A DNA stretch of 64,000 bases from Trissonchulus latispiculum (GCA_030248195.1 JASAND010007760.1:35990-99989); one strand, 5' to 3'. Positions 11,031-23,597 are shown, counted from the first letter of the stretch. The notes: generated by a model from the letters alone, not told the origin. Numbers and translations are program-made.

Positions 11031-11271
11031 CTATAAAATTATTTGTTAATATTTTAAATGCGGATTCAAGACTAATGAGTGTATAAAGTAACGTGCACAA
11101 AATAGCGCAACAGTTTTTCTGGTCGGTAGAAAACCGGAGTCTACTTCATTTAGTCAAAAAGCTGCTCTCCCAGTAGTACACAAGGTTACATTTTCTTTCA
11201 CAAAACATCAGAAAAAGTAGAACCAACTCGTTCTCTACTACGTGTCATACGTTGAGTATTAACTAACTTAC

Positions 11272-11328
11272 CGTTCGTACCATTTCCCGGATAACATGCC
11301 TATTTTTCCGGAACAGCAACGGAGCCAT
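11272..11328 (-). CDS. small membrane protein, exon 1 (unit L)
   Basis: Begins with ATG (11328-11326) and encodes 19 residues (MAPLLFRKNRHVIREMVRT). It ends in phase 0 at a consensus donor, ACG then GTAAGT. The downstream exon begins in phase 0, and unit R repeats the arrangement at 41028-41084. Confidence 0.55.
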
Positions 11329-11852
11329 TTTGCGAGGTATACAATGTAAAAAAACTACAATCACACGAATTCGTTGTCACTAACCATCTTGCAAGGAAAT
11401 CAAGCTTAGGGTACGTATTTTTATAAACAATACAAAAAGCTAATAAGTTAACAATGACATTCTACTATTAATTCCGTTAATAATCAGTGGACCTCTAAGT
11501 CCATGACTATAAACATCTGGAGGCACTACATCTTATGGTTAAGGTTAATCTTAAGCTCAGGTTCACTGAGTTCACATAAGGTTTCTGAAATGTTAAAAAT
11601 CAAAAGTTGAACATTTGCCCGAAATCTACCCCAGAAGGAGATTCCAGTTCAATCTCAGTATCTGAGGAATGTTACCTTGAGGCAATGGTGGACTGTATCA
11701 ACGGAAGCACTTAAATCTAAACTCAAAATTGGTCAAGATAAAAGCGGCTCAGATGTTGGCATCAACAGGAGAGAGTAGCCACAGCTAAATTAACCTTAAT
11801 CTTTAGCTCTTGCAACCTCCATCGCCCTAATAGCAAAATGCATTAATATTGG
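11329..11852. other. non-coding part of unit L
   Basis: Would hold the promoter of the minus-strand membrane-protein gene. It is nearly identical to 41085-41608. No clear TATA box or other gene is seen. Confidence 0.5.
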
Positions 11853-11929
11853 GTGAGCTGTGACGGTGATGATGGCTTGGGGCTCTCCCCGTTTCGCAGT
11901 TTAATGCACGGATGTTTCAAACTTGACTG

Positions 11930-12390
<461 letters not shown>

Positions 12391-13937
12391 ACGAGCTGTT
12401 GAAAATATTTGTAGGTTGAAGTGTTTCGAAACAGTATGCTTCAAGTTTTTCGATTTGTAATTTTTAAAATCGTTCACGTACTGTGAATTTTCTGATGATA
12501 GGAATGCATGAATTGCATGATATGAAAGTTTCATAGTTATTTACTTGAATATAAAATTTTTAGAAACAGTTTGTTGTTAGATTTTTGCTGTAGTAGCAAA
12601 TTCCTAATTTTTAAGGACTTGCGAACAGGTACATTTAACACTTTAAAAGTAACTTCACATCCTATCTGGAATAAATAAACTGGAATTTCTACAAGTCATA
12701 CTTAACTGATTGGATGGTAGAGGATGTTAATTATTTCAGCCTTTGTCAGAAATGTGTCCACCATATTCATGATTTGCAATTGCTTCAAGGATGTGAACTA
12801 AGTGATTGGGTAAAGTTTGAAGAGGCTATGGCCTATATTAATTAAATAACGCATAGCCTACTACCAATTCTTATTGCAAAGGTTTGAATTATAACTACTA
12901 TAACTACAGTAAAGGAGAAGTTTCATATAATAGCCTGCCAGAACACAAAGAAGGCATTGCGTAATCAGTTTTGTGAAAATTGAAACTGTGTTTCAGTTTC
13001 AATCTCAGTTGGTGAAACAACAGGCAAAGTTAAAAAATTCGGTGGAAAACTTCTATAGTGATCTTGACGTTGCTACTCTACGTGCAATCGTGAGAAAGCC
13101 TTCATGCAAAATAGGGAACTTCGAAAATCAACTGAAGATCGTACAGTAACTAAAGGTTGCAGACATAAGCGAATTCGAAGGATTGGTTGAAACTGTAGTT
13201 TGAAGCATGCAATGGCAAAGTATTCGATTGGTAACAAATTGGACATTAAGGGACAACTCGTAGCTGTTGCAGAAAATTTTATATTTTTGGGCTTACTAAC
13301 TATGCAAATGACCGGTTCTTATGCAATACATGGTTAAAGGTGCGCAATCAAACGGACGTCAAGGTGTGGCGATCCACAAATTAAAAGGTCTATGGAAAAT
13401 GGCCAGGGATACTATGAATAACTACATGAAGTAACAATAAAGCTGATTAGAAAAAAATTAGAAAAATGCGGACGCCATCGGCTCTTCCTTTGATATTAAA
13501 CTTTGAATGAACAGTAGATATTGCTAGATTATATTGCTATATTATTATATGATATTGCTCTAAAACAAGACGAGGTGCAAGTTTCTCAATTTTCTTTGAA
13601 ATTTTTATATTAGGGAAAGACTTTTGTATTGACTTAGTAGTTGGAAAAGGGGGGTTCTGGAACAATGGCCAGCAGCAGAAAGATGCTTGGCCACTAGTGA
13701 GCAGTCTGAACATTAATATATGCTGCAATGTTAACTGTTGTCTGATAGTCTTGTAAGTTACTAAGTTACAAGGTTTCTGTTAACAGTTTACATGTCGCAT
13801 TTAACTTGGTCTTTGAAAGTTCTCGAATTATGATTGAGGTTGTTAGTTGACCGAACGGATGTTGTAGCATTAGCTATCATTACATGGCATATATCCTACA
13901 TCCAAAAATATGAAAAGTTGTTTCTTCTCCAACACAA
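12391..13937. other. non-coding part of unit L left of the Polinton genes
   Basis: Matches 42800-44455 with indels: bases 12337-12583 are absent in unit R, and the two units differ between about 13535 and 13650. It may include the left terminal region of the Polinton, but no terminal inverted repeat could be found by eye. No gene is seen. Confidence 0.5.
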
Positions 13938-16194
13938 CTAATTTATTCTATAATGCCCATAGGCGAGGCTAGACACACCATCGTCACAAATACACCTTTT
14001 ATCGTCAAACGCAGTCAAAGATCCTTTGTTGACTTGAGTTGAATAGAGGCGATGCCGCTCGCTTCTGATTGAATTCATCTGGTGATAAAGACATAATTGC
14101 GACTCATGTACTTCACGGTAGTCCTCAAAATTAGTTGACTTCCTCACAACTGCCTTTGCGATGCCCTTCGCTCGCTTTTTAGTAGCATTGTCATATTTCG
14201 TCGCGTACATCTTTGATTGCTAACCAACGAATTCTTGGATTGGTTTTCCTGAAGTAGCGTCTTTCACATTTTTCCCATCACCCTTTTGTTATGCTGGCTG
14301 AACAATGGATGATCGTTAGGATAGTCACTTGTGTCATACCAATCTCCGTGCTCAGCCATGTCTTCGTATATGTTGCCGGCTTCAACCAGGTAGCACAGAG
14401 AGTCCGTGTCAGTAAATAGCAGGCTTCCTTTACATCCATAAACCTGTCGAAATTGTTAATAGTGAAATTCATACATCAGAAGTTTCGACATGTCTAGGAC
14501 TGTAAAGCCAACATAAATAGGTTTGTTCAGAACAGTCTTACTCCAACTCATCTTAACTGCAACCAAGTCCTTTCCAAAATCTACGCTTTCCTCATATCGA
14601 GGGCTGGCAACCAGTTTTCGGAATCTTCCGGGTGTAGTAACCAATTCAATCTCTACATTGGCGCGAACGTTCTCCATGCTCTTGCCAAACACTGCATTAT
14701 TAAACAGCTGAAACAAACCCTTTTCGAAACTGCTTTTGGCATTCTTTCTCATATTATCATTGGATTCGATATTCGGCTTCATCCCAGGCGATTGTCTGAA
14801 AGCGAGCACTCGATGGACTGTCGTCAACTTCAGACCCAGCTTCATGAAAAGTTGAAGATTTCTCAAATGCACAATGTAGTTGGACTTATTTCTTAGGTTA
14901 GGAACCAACTTTTCGGTTGGTGAAAATGTCAAATCTTGCAGGCGAATGATTTCTTTGCTGTAGCTTGATAGCATCTCATAGTCGATTAGCAATCGCTCTG
15001 GAGCTAGTAGTGATGTTTCAGTCAGCTCCGAGCTAGCGGGTAGTCGTTATGTTCATCATGAAGTGCTACAGGATATTCCAAGTCCACTTCAAGCACATAT
15101 CCTGTGGAATCAGTAGGGTCAGTAGAGGTGGCGTCAAAGTTGTCAATTTCCGAACTACTGAGCCATCTGAAATCCCTATTGGCAGATGCTGGGTCATTGT
15201 CCATCCGTAAAGATTGTTTGCGTCCAAGTAGATAATCCAGCTGCGATCTCTGCTGAAATCATACGACAGCGAGCAGTCATAATTCGCTTTTGCATATCGA
15301 TTCATAATGCATCTCACTCCACCCCGAATTCCAGTTTCAAAGAAGCAGTACATCTCGGCATCAGTCAGCAAGTCTAGCTTTACACCATTGAGCTTTAAAC
15401 AGGCCGACCAGGCAAATGAAGGCAGAGTGATATAGTGAGCAGGATCAATGCCGAAATGAGCAAGGGCGAAGTTTCGGAAATTTTCAAAAACGTCACACAG
15501 TAACATAACATATGACTTCAGGTACAAGTCGTGATATTCTCCCATTAATCTGACTCCAAATAACTGCCAAACATTTTAAGCATGCTGATAGTCTTGGTCA
15601 CTGATAGTTTCCCCCAGCAAGAGAGCTGTAAAATTCACTGATGCCAGGCAGAGTGGAGTCGTTAAACTTTCCCCAGTCACACATGTATTCGTATGGCTAA
15701 AAATTTGGGTTCTTCTAGAAATTCCGTAGCCAATGCCTCAAAGCTCTGATGTCCGGTTTGAGCTAGCGTTTCTACTAGGTTCGACAACGAGCTCGCAAGA
15801 AACTAAAATGAATCGACAAACTTCACACAGTATTCTCTCAATCTCTTCAGTTTTGTGATTGATCTGCATGGAAAGGTCAGGTAGTCTTCCATTCCTTTTG
15901 GGATACAAGAAAGACTTATCCCACGCTGATTTGCTAGAATTCCTATTTTCTGCATAATGATGTGTGAGTCGTAACGTCTGAGATTATACATGATGATTAT
16001 CACATCTTTCGATAATTGATAATCTATGTTACCCTTCAGGTGGGCTGCTCCCCAGAAACATCCACAAAGATGGCAATGATCTTTAACTTTTCCAATGGAT
16101 TCGCACATATAGCAGTATTGAGGCTCAGACGGTTCAGACTGACAGTTGCCACATTTTTCAAAACTTTTGCCACAGATATGACATAGCGTCGCCG
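13938..16194 (-). pseudogene. polB: Polinton protein-primed DNA polymerase B, decayed (unit L)
   Basis: Only the C-terminal two thirds remain, split over at least four frames. Readable pieces: HCHLCGCFWGAAH (Zn-type segment) and the Exo II region MYNLRRYDSH at 15803-16108, the Exo III region and polymerase motif A (YLDANNLYGWTM) at 15066-15545, motif B (NNAVFGKSMEN) at 14456-14992, and the C-terminal DDGVSSLAYGHY at 13938-14210. The Exo III aspartate is changed: DLYLKSYV where unit R has DLYLKSDV. The gene stops abruptly at 16194, where a deletion fuses it to sequence that in unit R lies 4.2 kb away. Protein-primed family B polymerases replicate Polintons; this copy cannot work. Confidence 0.92.
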
Positions 16195-16436
16195 GATGGG
16201 CATTGAGGAAATTACTGAAACAGTTGATGGCTCAAAACTGTGCTGGTTGCAACACAGACGATCCGATGTTTGCACGCTATGGTTCTGCACACCAAAACGG
16301 CTGCTGCCAGTCTCGCTACGAAGCTGTGCTAGAACATTTCGGCGACGCACTTGAGTCATTCGGCAAGAAACATTTCTCCGCAACAACTAAAGAAAGATTA
16401 ACCAGTTTGGTTCTTAAAGCTTGGACAGAACAGTGA
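16195..16436 (+). pseudogene. small Cys-containing Polinton protein, 5'-truncated (unit L)
   Basis: Equivalent to 50846-51172 but lacks the first 26 or so codons because of the deletion ending at 16194/16195. It keeps NCAGCNTDD and the C-terminal SLVLKAWTEQ, and shows a further small deletion in the KLKQ region. Confidence 0.85.
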
Positions 16437-16461
16437 ACATTGTTATTAAGCTTTATTTGTA

Positions 16462-17229
16462 ATGGATATTGACTGTGACACTTTCTATGTTACCTTACCT
16501 TCTAACTCATCAATGAGTTTGTTTCCTGATAATAAACTGTCTAGCTAAACTAAAAATGTCAAACTAAATACGCCAATCAACTTAAATAGTCAGTGGTAGG
16601 TAGCATTGGCTGAAGTTTCCTATCCAAATAACATATTCAATGTTGCCGAACGCGACGCAGTCCGAGCACTGGTGGTCGGCCGACCCGATGGCGAGTGCAA
16701 ACAGTTGCCTTTTATCTGCCGGCTACTACAATTCACTTGAAAGTATATGTTCTCAACTATCATCTACATGCTTGCCAGTAGGCCTATCAGTTTCCTGCTC
16801 TGCCAAATCAGTGCAAATTTCCAGAAACGACGAGCAGGATGGACCACTTTACATATCGTTTCCAGGACGACTAGCACTGCTGCTCGGCTTTCAACCGCAC
16901 ACCTTGTACGAAATCCGACATGATGCAATAGCCAGTGAGCTGATTCCAGATATATCTGCTGGTATCGGTCATCTGTACATATACTGCAATATTTGCGAGC
17001 CTCAAATAGTTGGTGACAAGTATTCACAGCTGTTGAGAATTCTGGCGCTTGGCGAGCCTACAGGAAACACTGTGCAGCGTGATTACACTAACCTGCACTA
17101 CCTTTCAGTTGCAAAAACAAAACTCTGTCAGTGATACGCATTGATCTTTGCACTGAAGACGGTCAACCGGTTCCCTTTGCTGACGCTGGTCGAGGAATCG
17201 TGGTACTGTATTTCAGACGACGTATCTAA
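16462..17229 (+). pseudogene. Polinton minor capsid (penton-like) protein, broken (unit L)
   Basis: Starts like the intact copy at 51198 (MDIDCDTFYVTLPS), but an inserted sequence near 16545-16556 brings in stops, and frameshifts occur near 16688-16705 and 17115. The middle frame (16640-17134) is readable. Expected to be a single jelly-roll vertex protein. Confidence 0.85.
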
Positions 17230-17238
17230 CTAATAACA

Positions 17239-17769
17239 ATGATGACGCAAGAACAGCAGTAGCAGTGTATTTGTCAGTTCCTACAACGTCCACACTATGG
17301 CTATGGTGCTGCCCATCCAATTGGGCCTATATTTCATAGTGCAATTCATCAGCAAGGACATGGATAAGGGTCAGTGTTTTCCAGTTTGGCCAAACTGGTG
17401 CTGCCCGTTATAAAATTTCTTTCACCACATGTTTTGGACGGCGTCAGCGAATTTGTCAAAGAGGTGATGATTCACAAAAAGCCAAAACGGGAGACTTTTA
17501 AGGATGCTGCCAAAGCAACTGCTCTCAGTGCGGCCAAAAGTCTGTCCAAAATGCTTACGCCACAGAAGGTTTCCGGATTGGGTAAGAGAAGACGTCCTGC
17601 GAACAAGAAGACTGCTGCTAATAAGAAGAGAGGTCAGAAGAACTCACCGAACAAACGCCGACGGCGAACAACGAAGAAACGAAAAGGCAAAGCGGTGAAC
17701 AAATGTCAACGGTCTTCAGCTAAACGACGAAAGCCATCCCGGATTGCATTCAGATACATCATTAGTTAG
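17239..17769 (+). pseudogene. basic core-like protein, broken by nonsense codons (unit L)
   Basis: Counterpart of 51969-52499. A CAG-to-TAG change stops it at codon 8, and a second stop interrupts the GHGIGS segment near 17365. The remaining frame from 17374 still encodes the amphipathic segment and the Lys/Arg-rich tail. Confidence 0.85.
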
Positions 17770-17770
17770 A

Positions 17771-19018
17771 ATCAGCAAATCCAGTTCATCCAAAGCCTCT
17801 CCTCTGTTTGTTAAGACTGAAACGGACATTTTCGCTTCACCACCTATACAGACGGCAATTGGCCAGAGTCAGCTGATTGACTACCGTCGCATCAATGCTA
17901 TAACCGCCAATAATCCAGTGACATCTTTTATCCCTGGCAATTAAGAAGAATTATTAGATCCCACATTTATCTAAAGTGTATCTTCCGTCTAAAGAGCACC
18001 ACTGGAACGAAGCTTTCGCTTTCCACTAAGCTGGCCAGCATCAATATGTTTGGACACACAATGTGGAAGGATGTCACCGTGAAGCCGGGTGACAAAGCAA
18101 TCAGTTCGGCTACTGAAAACTATGCCTACAGGGCCTACCTGGAACGTCTGCTCAACTTTGGTCGAGATGCCAAGGAGTCTCAGCTGACAACAGAAATGTA
18201 CTACAAAGATCCTACTGGAAAGTTCAATATGTGTGAGGAAGGCAACAGTGGTTTCCGCATGCGTCAGTCCTTATGCAGTACTGGCCGCCCAGTCGCCATG
18301 CTCACTCGGCTTTCAGCAGACATTAGCAATCAGCCACGTCTACTGCCCAACAACATTGATATCACTATTACACTGCATCAGTGCTCAGACAATTTCAGGC
18401 TTCTATATGCGAACGATGAGTCTGGTGGGGAGTATGCAGTGGAAATAGTAGACCTTCTGCTCTACTGTCGCCGAGTTCGCCTAACGCCGCTCGCCGAGTT
18501 CGCCTAACGCCGCCGATGGCATTGGCTATGGCTCAAACGCTTCGCCTTCGACCTGCACAATATCCCGTATCGAGGGTTCTTGCGAAGACATTCCAGGTCA
18601 GCGCAGGTACTACTCTAATCAATCGTGAAAGCCTATCACTTGGAACACTGCCTAGGATGGCCATTGTAGGCGTGTTGGATAGTTTTTCCTATACAGGGCA
18701 AACAGGAAAGAATCCCTTCAACTTCCTGTCGAAAGGGTGCTCGTTTGCTTGTCTGTACAGGGACAGCGATCCTGTGACGTCCATTGCCTACACGCCAAAC
18801 TGGGCAACCTCGGATGTAGTTCGGGAATATCTCAGTCTGAAACAACATCAGCCTAATCGACTATATGAACGGAGGTTACGTGCTCTATGCTTTTGACCTT
18901 ACCCCTGACGATGCCGGCTGCTGTTCTCACACATCAGCCAGTCGACAAGGCAGCCTAGCCTTGAAGATGCAACTAGCTGGATCGATCAGCATCGTGACGT
19001 CCTTACGGACTTTAGCTA
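17771..19018 (+). pseudogene. Polinton major capsid protein, decayed (unit L)
   Basis: Counterpart of 52501-53823. The start is ATC instead of ATG, an in-frame TAA follows at about 17941, a 19-base tandem duplication (CGCCGAGTTCGCCTAACGC, about 18470-18505) shifts the frame, and two deletions of roughly 40 and 70 bases near 18840 and 18972 remove C-terminal strands. Long stretches (18046-18507, 18516-18896) remain readable. Confidence 0.88.
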
Positions 19019-19021
19019 AGC

Positions 19022-19656
19022 ATGAACAGTGACCAGATACGATACAGCCTGCTTCAACCTCCAACCACTCACCCTTTCTTAATTGTTGGAGTGTTCGCCA
19101 AGGACACGTTACTTGCTGAACACCTATCAGCACAGCTAGACTTACCTGTGTTTTTGATTGCAAAAACCGACGACAGCTCTGGACCAGGAGAACACTGGAC
19201 CTTTTCTGGCTGTCGGCAGACAGCTGCCACTTTATGGACTCACACGGTTTTCCACCCAGCTTCTATGGTGATGAAGTCCAGGAGTGTGCACAGAAACAAG
19301 TCAACACACAACAATCCAATAGAAAATGTGTTCAAGCATTAAGCAGTGACACTTGTGGACATCGGTGCCTGTATGTAGCATTTCATTTGTGTAAATTGAC
19401 TGCAAGTGGTTGTGTTGAAGATGATGATGATTTATTCGGCGCAATTTTAGCTCCGTTTGATGACGACCGTCCGGCCAGCAGACAGAAAAATGATAGTTTC
19501 GTTAGAAAGTTTATCAGTCGAACATTCCCCTGTGCTCTACAGCGCAGCGGCAAGGCACTCACCGCTGTGATGCAACGGCAATGCTGCCAACGGCATTGTA
19601 GTGTACTGGGTCGCCGCTATAGCTGCCAGCATGACGATCGTCATCAAACAGTCTGA
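19022..19656 (+). pseudogene. adenain-type protease, broken (unit L)
   Basis: Counterpart of 53826-54458. A small insertion after PFL (19077-19085) and a frameshift just after the GEHW histidine (near 19202) split it into 19022-19342 and 19234-19656. The catalytic cysteine segment reads TCGHRCLY, with W changed to R relative to the intact copy. Confidence 0.88.
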
Positions 19657-19750
19657 GTCAGCCTCCCCCGCCGCGCCGAGGTACTTATACGTTGCATTTT
19701 TCATTACACATTTATTAGCCGTTATTTGTGATTGTTCTCTAATAAACAGA

Positions 19751-20063
19751 ATGTCTAATGAAGTGATCACGGACCTACGCCTACAAACGCCGTTTTCGAT
19801 GATTGTAACTGGTTGCTCTGGCAGTGGAAAGCCAGAATGGGTTAGGCGACTTTGTGCTGAGCAGTCGGTGCTTCTGGCAGAACCAGCGCATGGAATTGTA
19901 TGGTGCTATGGTGTTGAGCAGCCAGCTTTTCACGCAGATCTCCGCCAATCTCAGTCAGCCAGACGCGTTACTCTGAACAAAGGTTTCACTGCAGATTTCT
20001 ATCAACAAACTGCTTCTCTAACTGACTGTCAAAAGAATGTTTTGCTGGTGGTTGATGATCTGC
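19751..20063 (+). pseudogene. packaging ATPase, 5' part, cut by a LINE (unit L)
   Basis: Same start as the intact copy (MSNEVITDLRLQTPFSM). The Walker A loop reads GCSGSGKP where unit R has GCSGSGKT, so the Mg-coordinating Thr is lost. The gene is interrupted in the Walker B region (VDDL) by the LINE at 20064-23209 and resumes at 23210. Confidence 0.9.
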
Positions 20064-20075
20064 TTGCTTACTTGC

Positions 20076-20813
20076 TTAATTGGAGGCCGCTGTGGGATCC
20101 TCCGCTACTCTGACGAGTGAATCTGTCATTGCCGTCCATTGTTGTCTATCGCTGGCGATGTCGGCTAGGATATTCTTCCAGTCCTTTGACCAAGATCGAT
20201 ATATGTGGTGAAGTCTGAGACTGGAGAGATCTTTTTGTACTGTCCTTTGCCACGTAGTACGAACGCCGCCGCGGGGGCGCTTCCACTGGGGCAGGGGCTC
20301 TGCCATCAATGCTCGTCTAGCAGGAAATGATGGATGACGACGTAGGACGTGGCCAAAATAACGCAGCCTGCGTCTTAGCAATTCTGACCTGCATAGCGAC
20401 GAAGGATTGATGCGTTCGGTAATTTCATGGTTGGAAATTCGGTCATGGTAAGTCACTCCGAGCATGCGGCGCCAGCAGTAGAATTCGAAGGCTTGCAGTC
20501 TGTTAAGATCATTTACCTTAACCGGCCAGGTCTCGCAAGCATAAAGCAATACAGGACGAATGGCTGCAAAGTAAACTTTAATCTTTGTACGCAGACTGAC
20601 TTTTCGGTCTTTCCAGAGACAGTCCTGTAGTTTGTTGAAGGCATCTTCGGCTTTGGCAATTCTCGATCTTATTTCTTGAGTGGGGTTGCCGTCAGCTGCA
20701 ACAAGGCTGCCGAGATAAGAAAATTGGTCAACACACTCCAGTGGTTGGCCTCGCAAAAGGATCGGCGCTGGGTCCGCAGAGCAACACTTCACTACCTTTG
20801 TTTTTTTCTGCAC
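20076..20813 (-). pseudogene. LINE ORF, C-terminal region
   Basis: A 245-residue frame with LECVDQFSYLGS, RPVLLYACETWP and WRRMLGVTYHDRI, the conserved segment that follows the reverse transcriptase in many animal LINEs. One frameshift near 20735-20800 separates it from the reverse transcriptase frame. Confidence 0.85.
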
Positions 20814-22578
20814 TGATCAGTAGACCGACTGCAGAGGCATAGTTTTCCAGCCTGTCGATCATCTGGTTCAGATCCGCGCTGGTTTCTGCCAGTAAAGCAA
20901 TATCGTCAGCATAGTCCAGATCTGTCAGTCGTTCATCCCCATCAATTCGGATCCCTGGGGATCCCTCAAGAGCCTTCCGAAGAACAACGTCCAGAACGAT
21001 GTTAAATAACAGGGGGGACAGAAGGGCGCCTTGTTTCACTCCAGTATTAACGGGAAAGAAATCAGTCAAGTTTGTACCAATGCGGACGGCACTTAGGCTT
21101 TGATCATACATACGTCTTATTAATGACACAATCTTGTCTGGCAGCCCACAGTAAGATAGGATTTCATACATACGTGGGCGATCGATGGAGTCAAAGGCCG
21201 CTTTGAAGTCAACAAATGCTATAAGCGTCGGCTGCCTATACTCGTATCTCGTCTCCATGATTTGCCGCAAGGCAAAGATTTGGTCCACAGTGCTGCGGCC
21301 CGGTCGAAATCCTTCTTGGTTTTCGCGGTGACAGCTGTCTATCGCACTGCGAAGCCGCCCTAAGATTATGGCCTCGACGATCTTATAGGAGACATCTAAA
21401 AGGGAGATGCCCCTGTAGTTTTTGCATTCCGATTTGTTTCCTTTCTTAAATAGAGGCACCAACACGGATTTCTTCCAGTCAGCAGGGAATTCTTCGGATT
21501 CCCATATTTTTTGGACGAGTCCGGTCAGCTGACGGCAAAGGGCTGGACCTCCAGCTTTCAAAATACTAGCATTCAGGCCATCCTCACCGGGAGCACTAGA
21601 CGACTTCATCGCTTTGATGGCCTTGCCGACCTCGCTTTCGGTGGGCACATCTGTTGAGATGTCCAAAAAGCCATCGAAAGGCAGATCAAACAGCGGCTGG
21701 ATGGGACTGGGGCGGTTCAGGAGAGCCTGGAAGTGTTCCGACCAGCGCTGGTTTCGCCTTTGAAGGCTGCGGATAACAGTTCCATCTGCTTCTCGGATTA
21801 TTTCGCTGGTGACGGGCCTTTTTCCAGAGACTTCTCGTAGAGTTTTGAACAGTTTTCCGGAGTCTCCGTGACGCGTGGCGTTGTTCATAACCTCTACCTG
21901 TTTCAGCCAGTATGCATTCTTATCTTTGGCCATGCTCTCAGCTATTCTAGCTGAAAGTTCCCTGCGCTGGGCTGACAAGGTTGTACGCCGGCGCTGCTGA
22001 ACCAGATTCATGGTGTCCGATGAGATCCAGTCGTTTCGTCGTCTCGTTGTAGCAGTCAGGCACTGAGATGCAGTTTCCTGGATAATCGCTTTGGTGGTTG
22101 ACCATAGGTTTCCGACGTTATCCAGGTCTGATAGTACCTGAAATCTGTTGGAAAGCTCCACTTGAAACTGATTCACTACTTGTGGATCTCTTAGCTTCTC
22201 TGTGGCGTAGCGTGGGCAGGCACGGTGGGGTTTCTTGTTGCACAAACGGAGTTGTAAAGTGCAGACCAGGATGCCATGGTCAGACTGTAGAGAGGTCCCA
22301 CAAAATGTACGACAGCCTAGAGCCGACGACTTCCACCGCTGACTTAGGCAAACGAAATCGATTTGTTTCCTCGTTGAGCCATCGTTAGATGCCCACGTTT
22401 CCAGATGGCGACGCTTGTGTCGAAACGCCGTGTTCACAGCAAACAGCCGGTGGTGGCAGAGAAGCGAGATAAAACGGTCCCCATTGTCATTTCTTATTCC
22501 AATATAGTGATCACCAATGCATGATTCACATGGAAATCTGGGACCGACGGTTGCGTTGAGATCACCCATCATCAGCAA
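20728..22578 (-). pseudogene. LINE endonuclease C-terminus and reverse transcriptase
   Basis: A 616-residue frame. It holds the endonuclease strand MMGDLNATVG and SDHGIL (catalytic Asp-His end), then reverse transcriptase blocks KNYRGISLLDVSYKI, GFRPGRSTVDQIF, AFVDFKAAFDSIDR, GVKQGALLSPLLFN and the catalytic DYADD. Reverse transcription of the LINE RNA at a nicked target is the known role. The domain itself is uninterrupted; breaks lie upstream and downstream. Confidence 0.95.
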
Positions 22579-23050
22579 AAAGTCGCTTTTGGGAGTTTCG
22601 TTGATAGTATCAGCAACTGATAAAAGTCGTCTTTACTTTGGTCGTCCGCTGCGTTTGTAGGGGAGTAGCAGCTAATGATTGAAGTAGGAAAAGGTGTTGT
22701 TGCTATCCTAGCGGTAGCAATCCTAGCTGAGACTGGTGTGAACTCCAGTAAGGCATGCTCTATGCGCGAGCTGATAGCAATTCCTACACCATGTTGACCG
22801 CTTCCGTCTACAGGACCGCTGTAGAAGAGTTTGTATTTTGGATGTTTGGGCTGGCTTCCAGGTACTATTGGAGTGAAGAGGGTTGAGCTTCGGAGTCGGG
22901 TATACGTGTTTCCGAGAGGCAAGCTATATAGACATCTCTCTCGCTTAGAGATGCTGCAAGGAGCTCTTGGGCACCCAGGGATCGCAATGAACGGACATTC
23001 CAAGAGGCAATGTTAATTTTGGAAGATAGTTTCACTTGTACAGCGGTGGG
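22572..23050 (-). pseudogene. LINE endonuclease, N-terminal part
   Basis: Reads INIASWNVRSL near 23013, LSETRIPDSE, and GQHGVGIAI in two frames with a shift near 22880 and another near 22620. These are the AP-endonuclease strands (Asn, Glu active-site positions) of the LINE. The remaining 23051-23209 is 5' untranslated LINE sequence with no recognised feature. Confidence 0.8.
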
Positions 23051-23209
23051 ACGTGCCGAAACCCGGTTGGCTTGTCCCCTCAGCCCCAGGATTGCACGAT
23101 CGGCGTCCGGCTGGGGGGAGACCCGAGTGGCGGGTGATCTGAAGATGATTTGACGTGTTCATTCATAGAGCAGTTTCTGGCTGGGATACAACCAGGGTCG
23201 CCATTCCTG

Positions 23210-23597
23210 GATGATCTGCATGCACAGCTGGCCAACCAACCCACACTTGGCGATCTTTTCACCAAGTTCAGTCACCATCACAACACGTCACAACACGTCT
23301 GTTATCTTCACTACCCAAAATTTCTACCACTAGGGATCACAGTCGCAAGACGTCAGCCGCAATGCTCATTACATTGTTTTGCTGAGTCAGCCTAGAGATC
23401 AGACAGTGGTCCGCTCCATTGCTAGACAGATGTTTCCCAGGCAAAGCCCATATATGCTTGACGCCTATACAAAAGCCGCCAGTTCTCCTTTTGGCTACCT
23501 ACTTATTGACGCTAAACCGTTCACTGATCCTAGACCTGGACTGCGCACTGGAATATTCAGTGGCGAGTGTGACGCAGTTTATGTGCCCAGCTGCTGA
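23210..23597 (+). pseudogene. packaging ATPase, 3' part after the LINE (unit L)
   Basis: Resumes at the target duplication and reads DDLHAQLANQPTLGDLFTKF. A 10-base tandem duplication (TCACAACACG, about 23278-23297) then shifts the frame. The tail from 23379 reads LSQPRDQTVVRSIARQMF and ends one base into the next gene, as in the intact copy. Confidence 0.88.

Larger units (their letters stand above)
20064..23209 (-). mobile_element. non-LTR retrotransposon (APE-type LINE), near full length
   Basis: Flanked by the 10-base target duplication GATGATCTGC (20054-20063 and 23210-23219). On the minus strand it begins near 23209 and ends with a short AAGCAAGTAAGCAA tail at 20064-20077. Between them lie an AP-type endonuclease (starting INIASWNVRSL near 23013, then GDLNATVG), a reverse transcriptase, and a C-terminal region. 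A single ORF is split by at least three frameshifts. Clade not settled; it is of the general RTE/CR1-like kind. Confidence 0.92.

Noticed and set aside
13535..14200. Polinton terminal inverted repeats and 6-base target duplication
   Set aside because: Looked for beside polB and beyond the last late gene in both units, but no convincing inverted match was found by eye; duplication of the flanks hides the borders.
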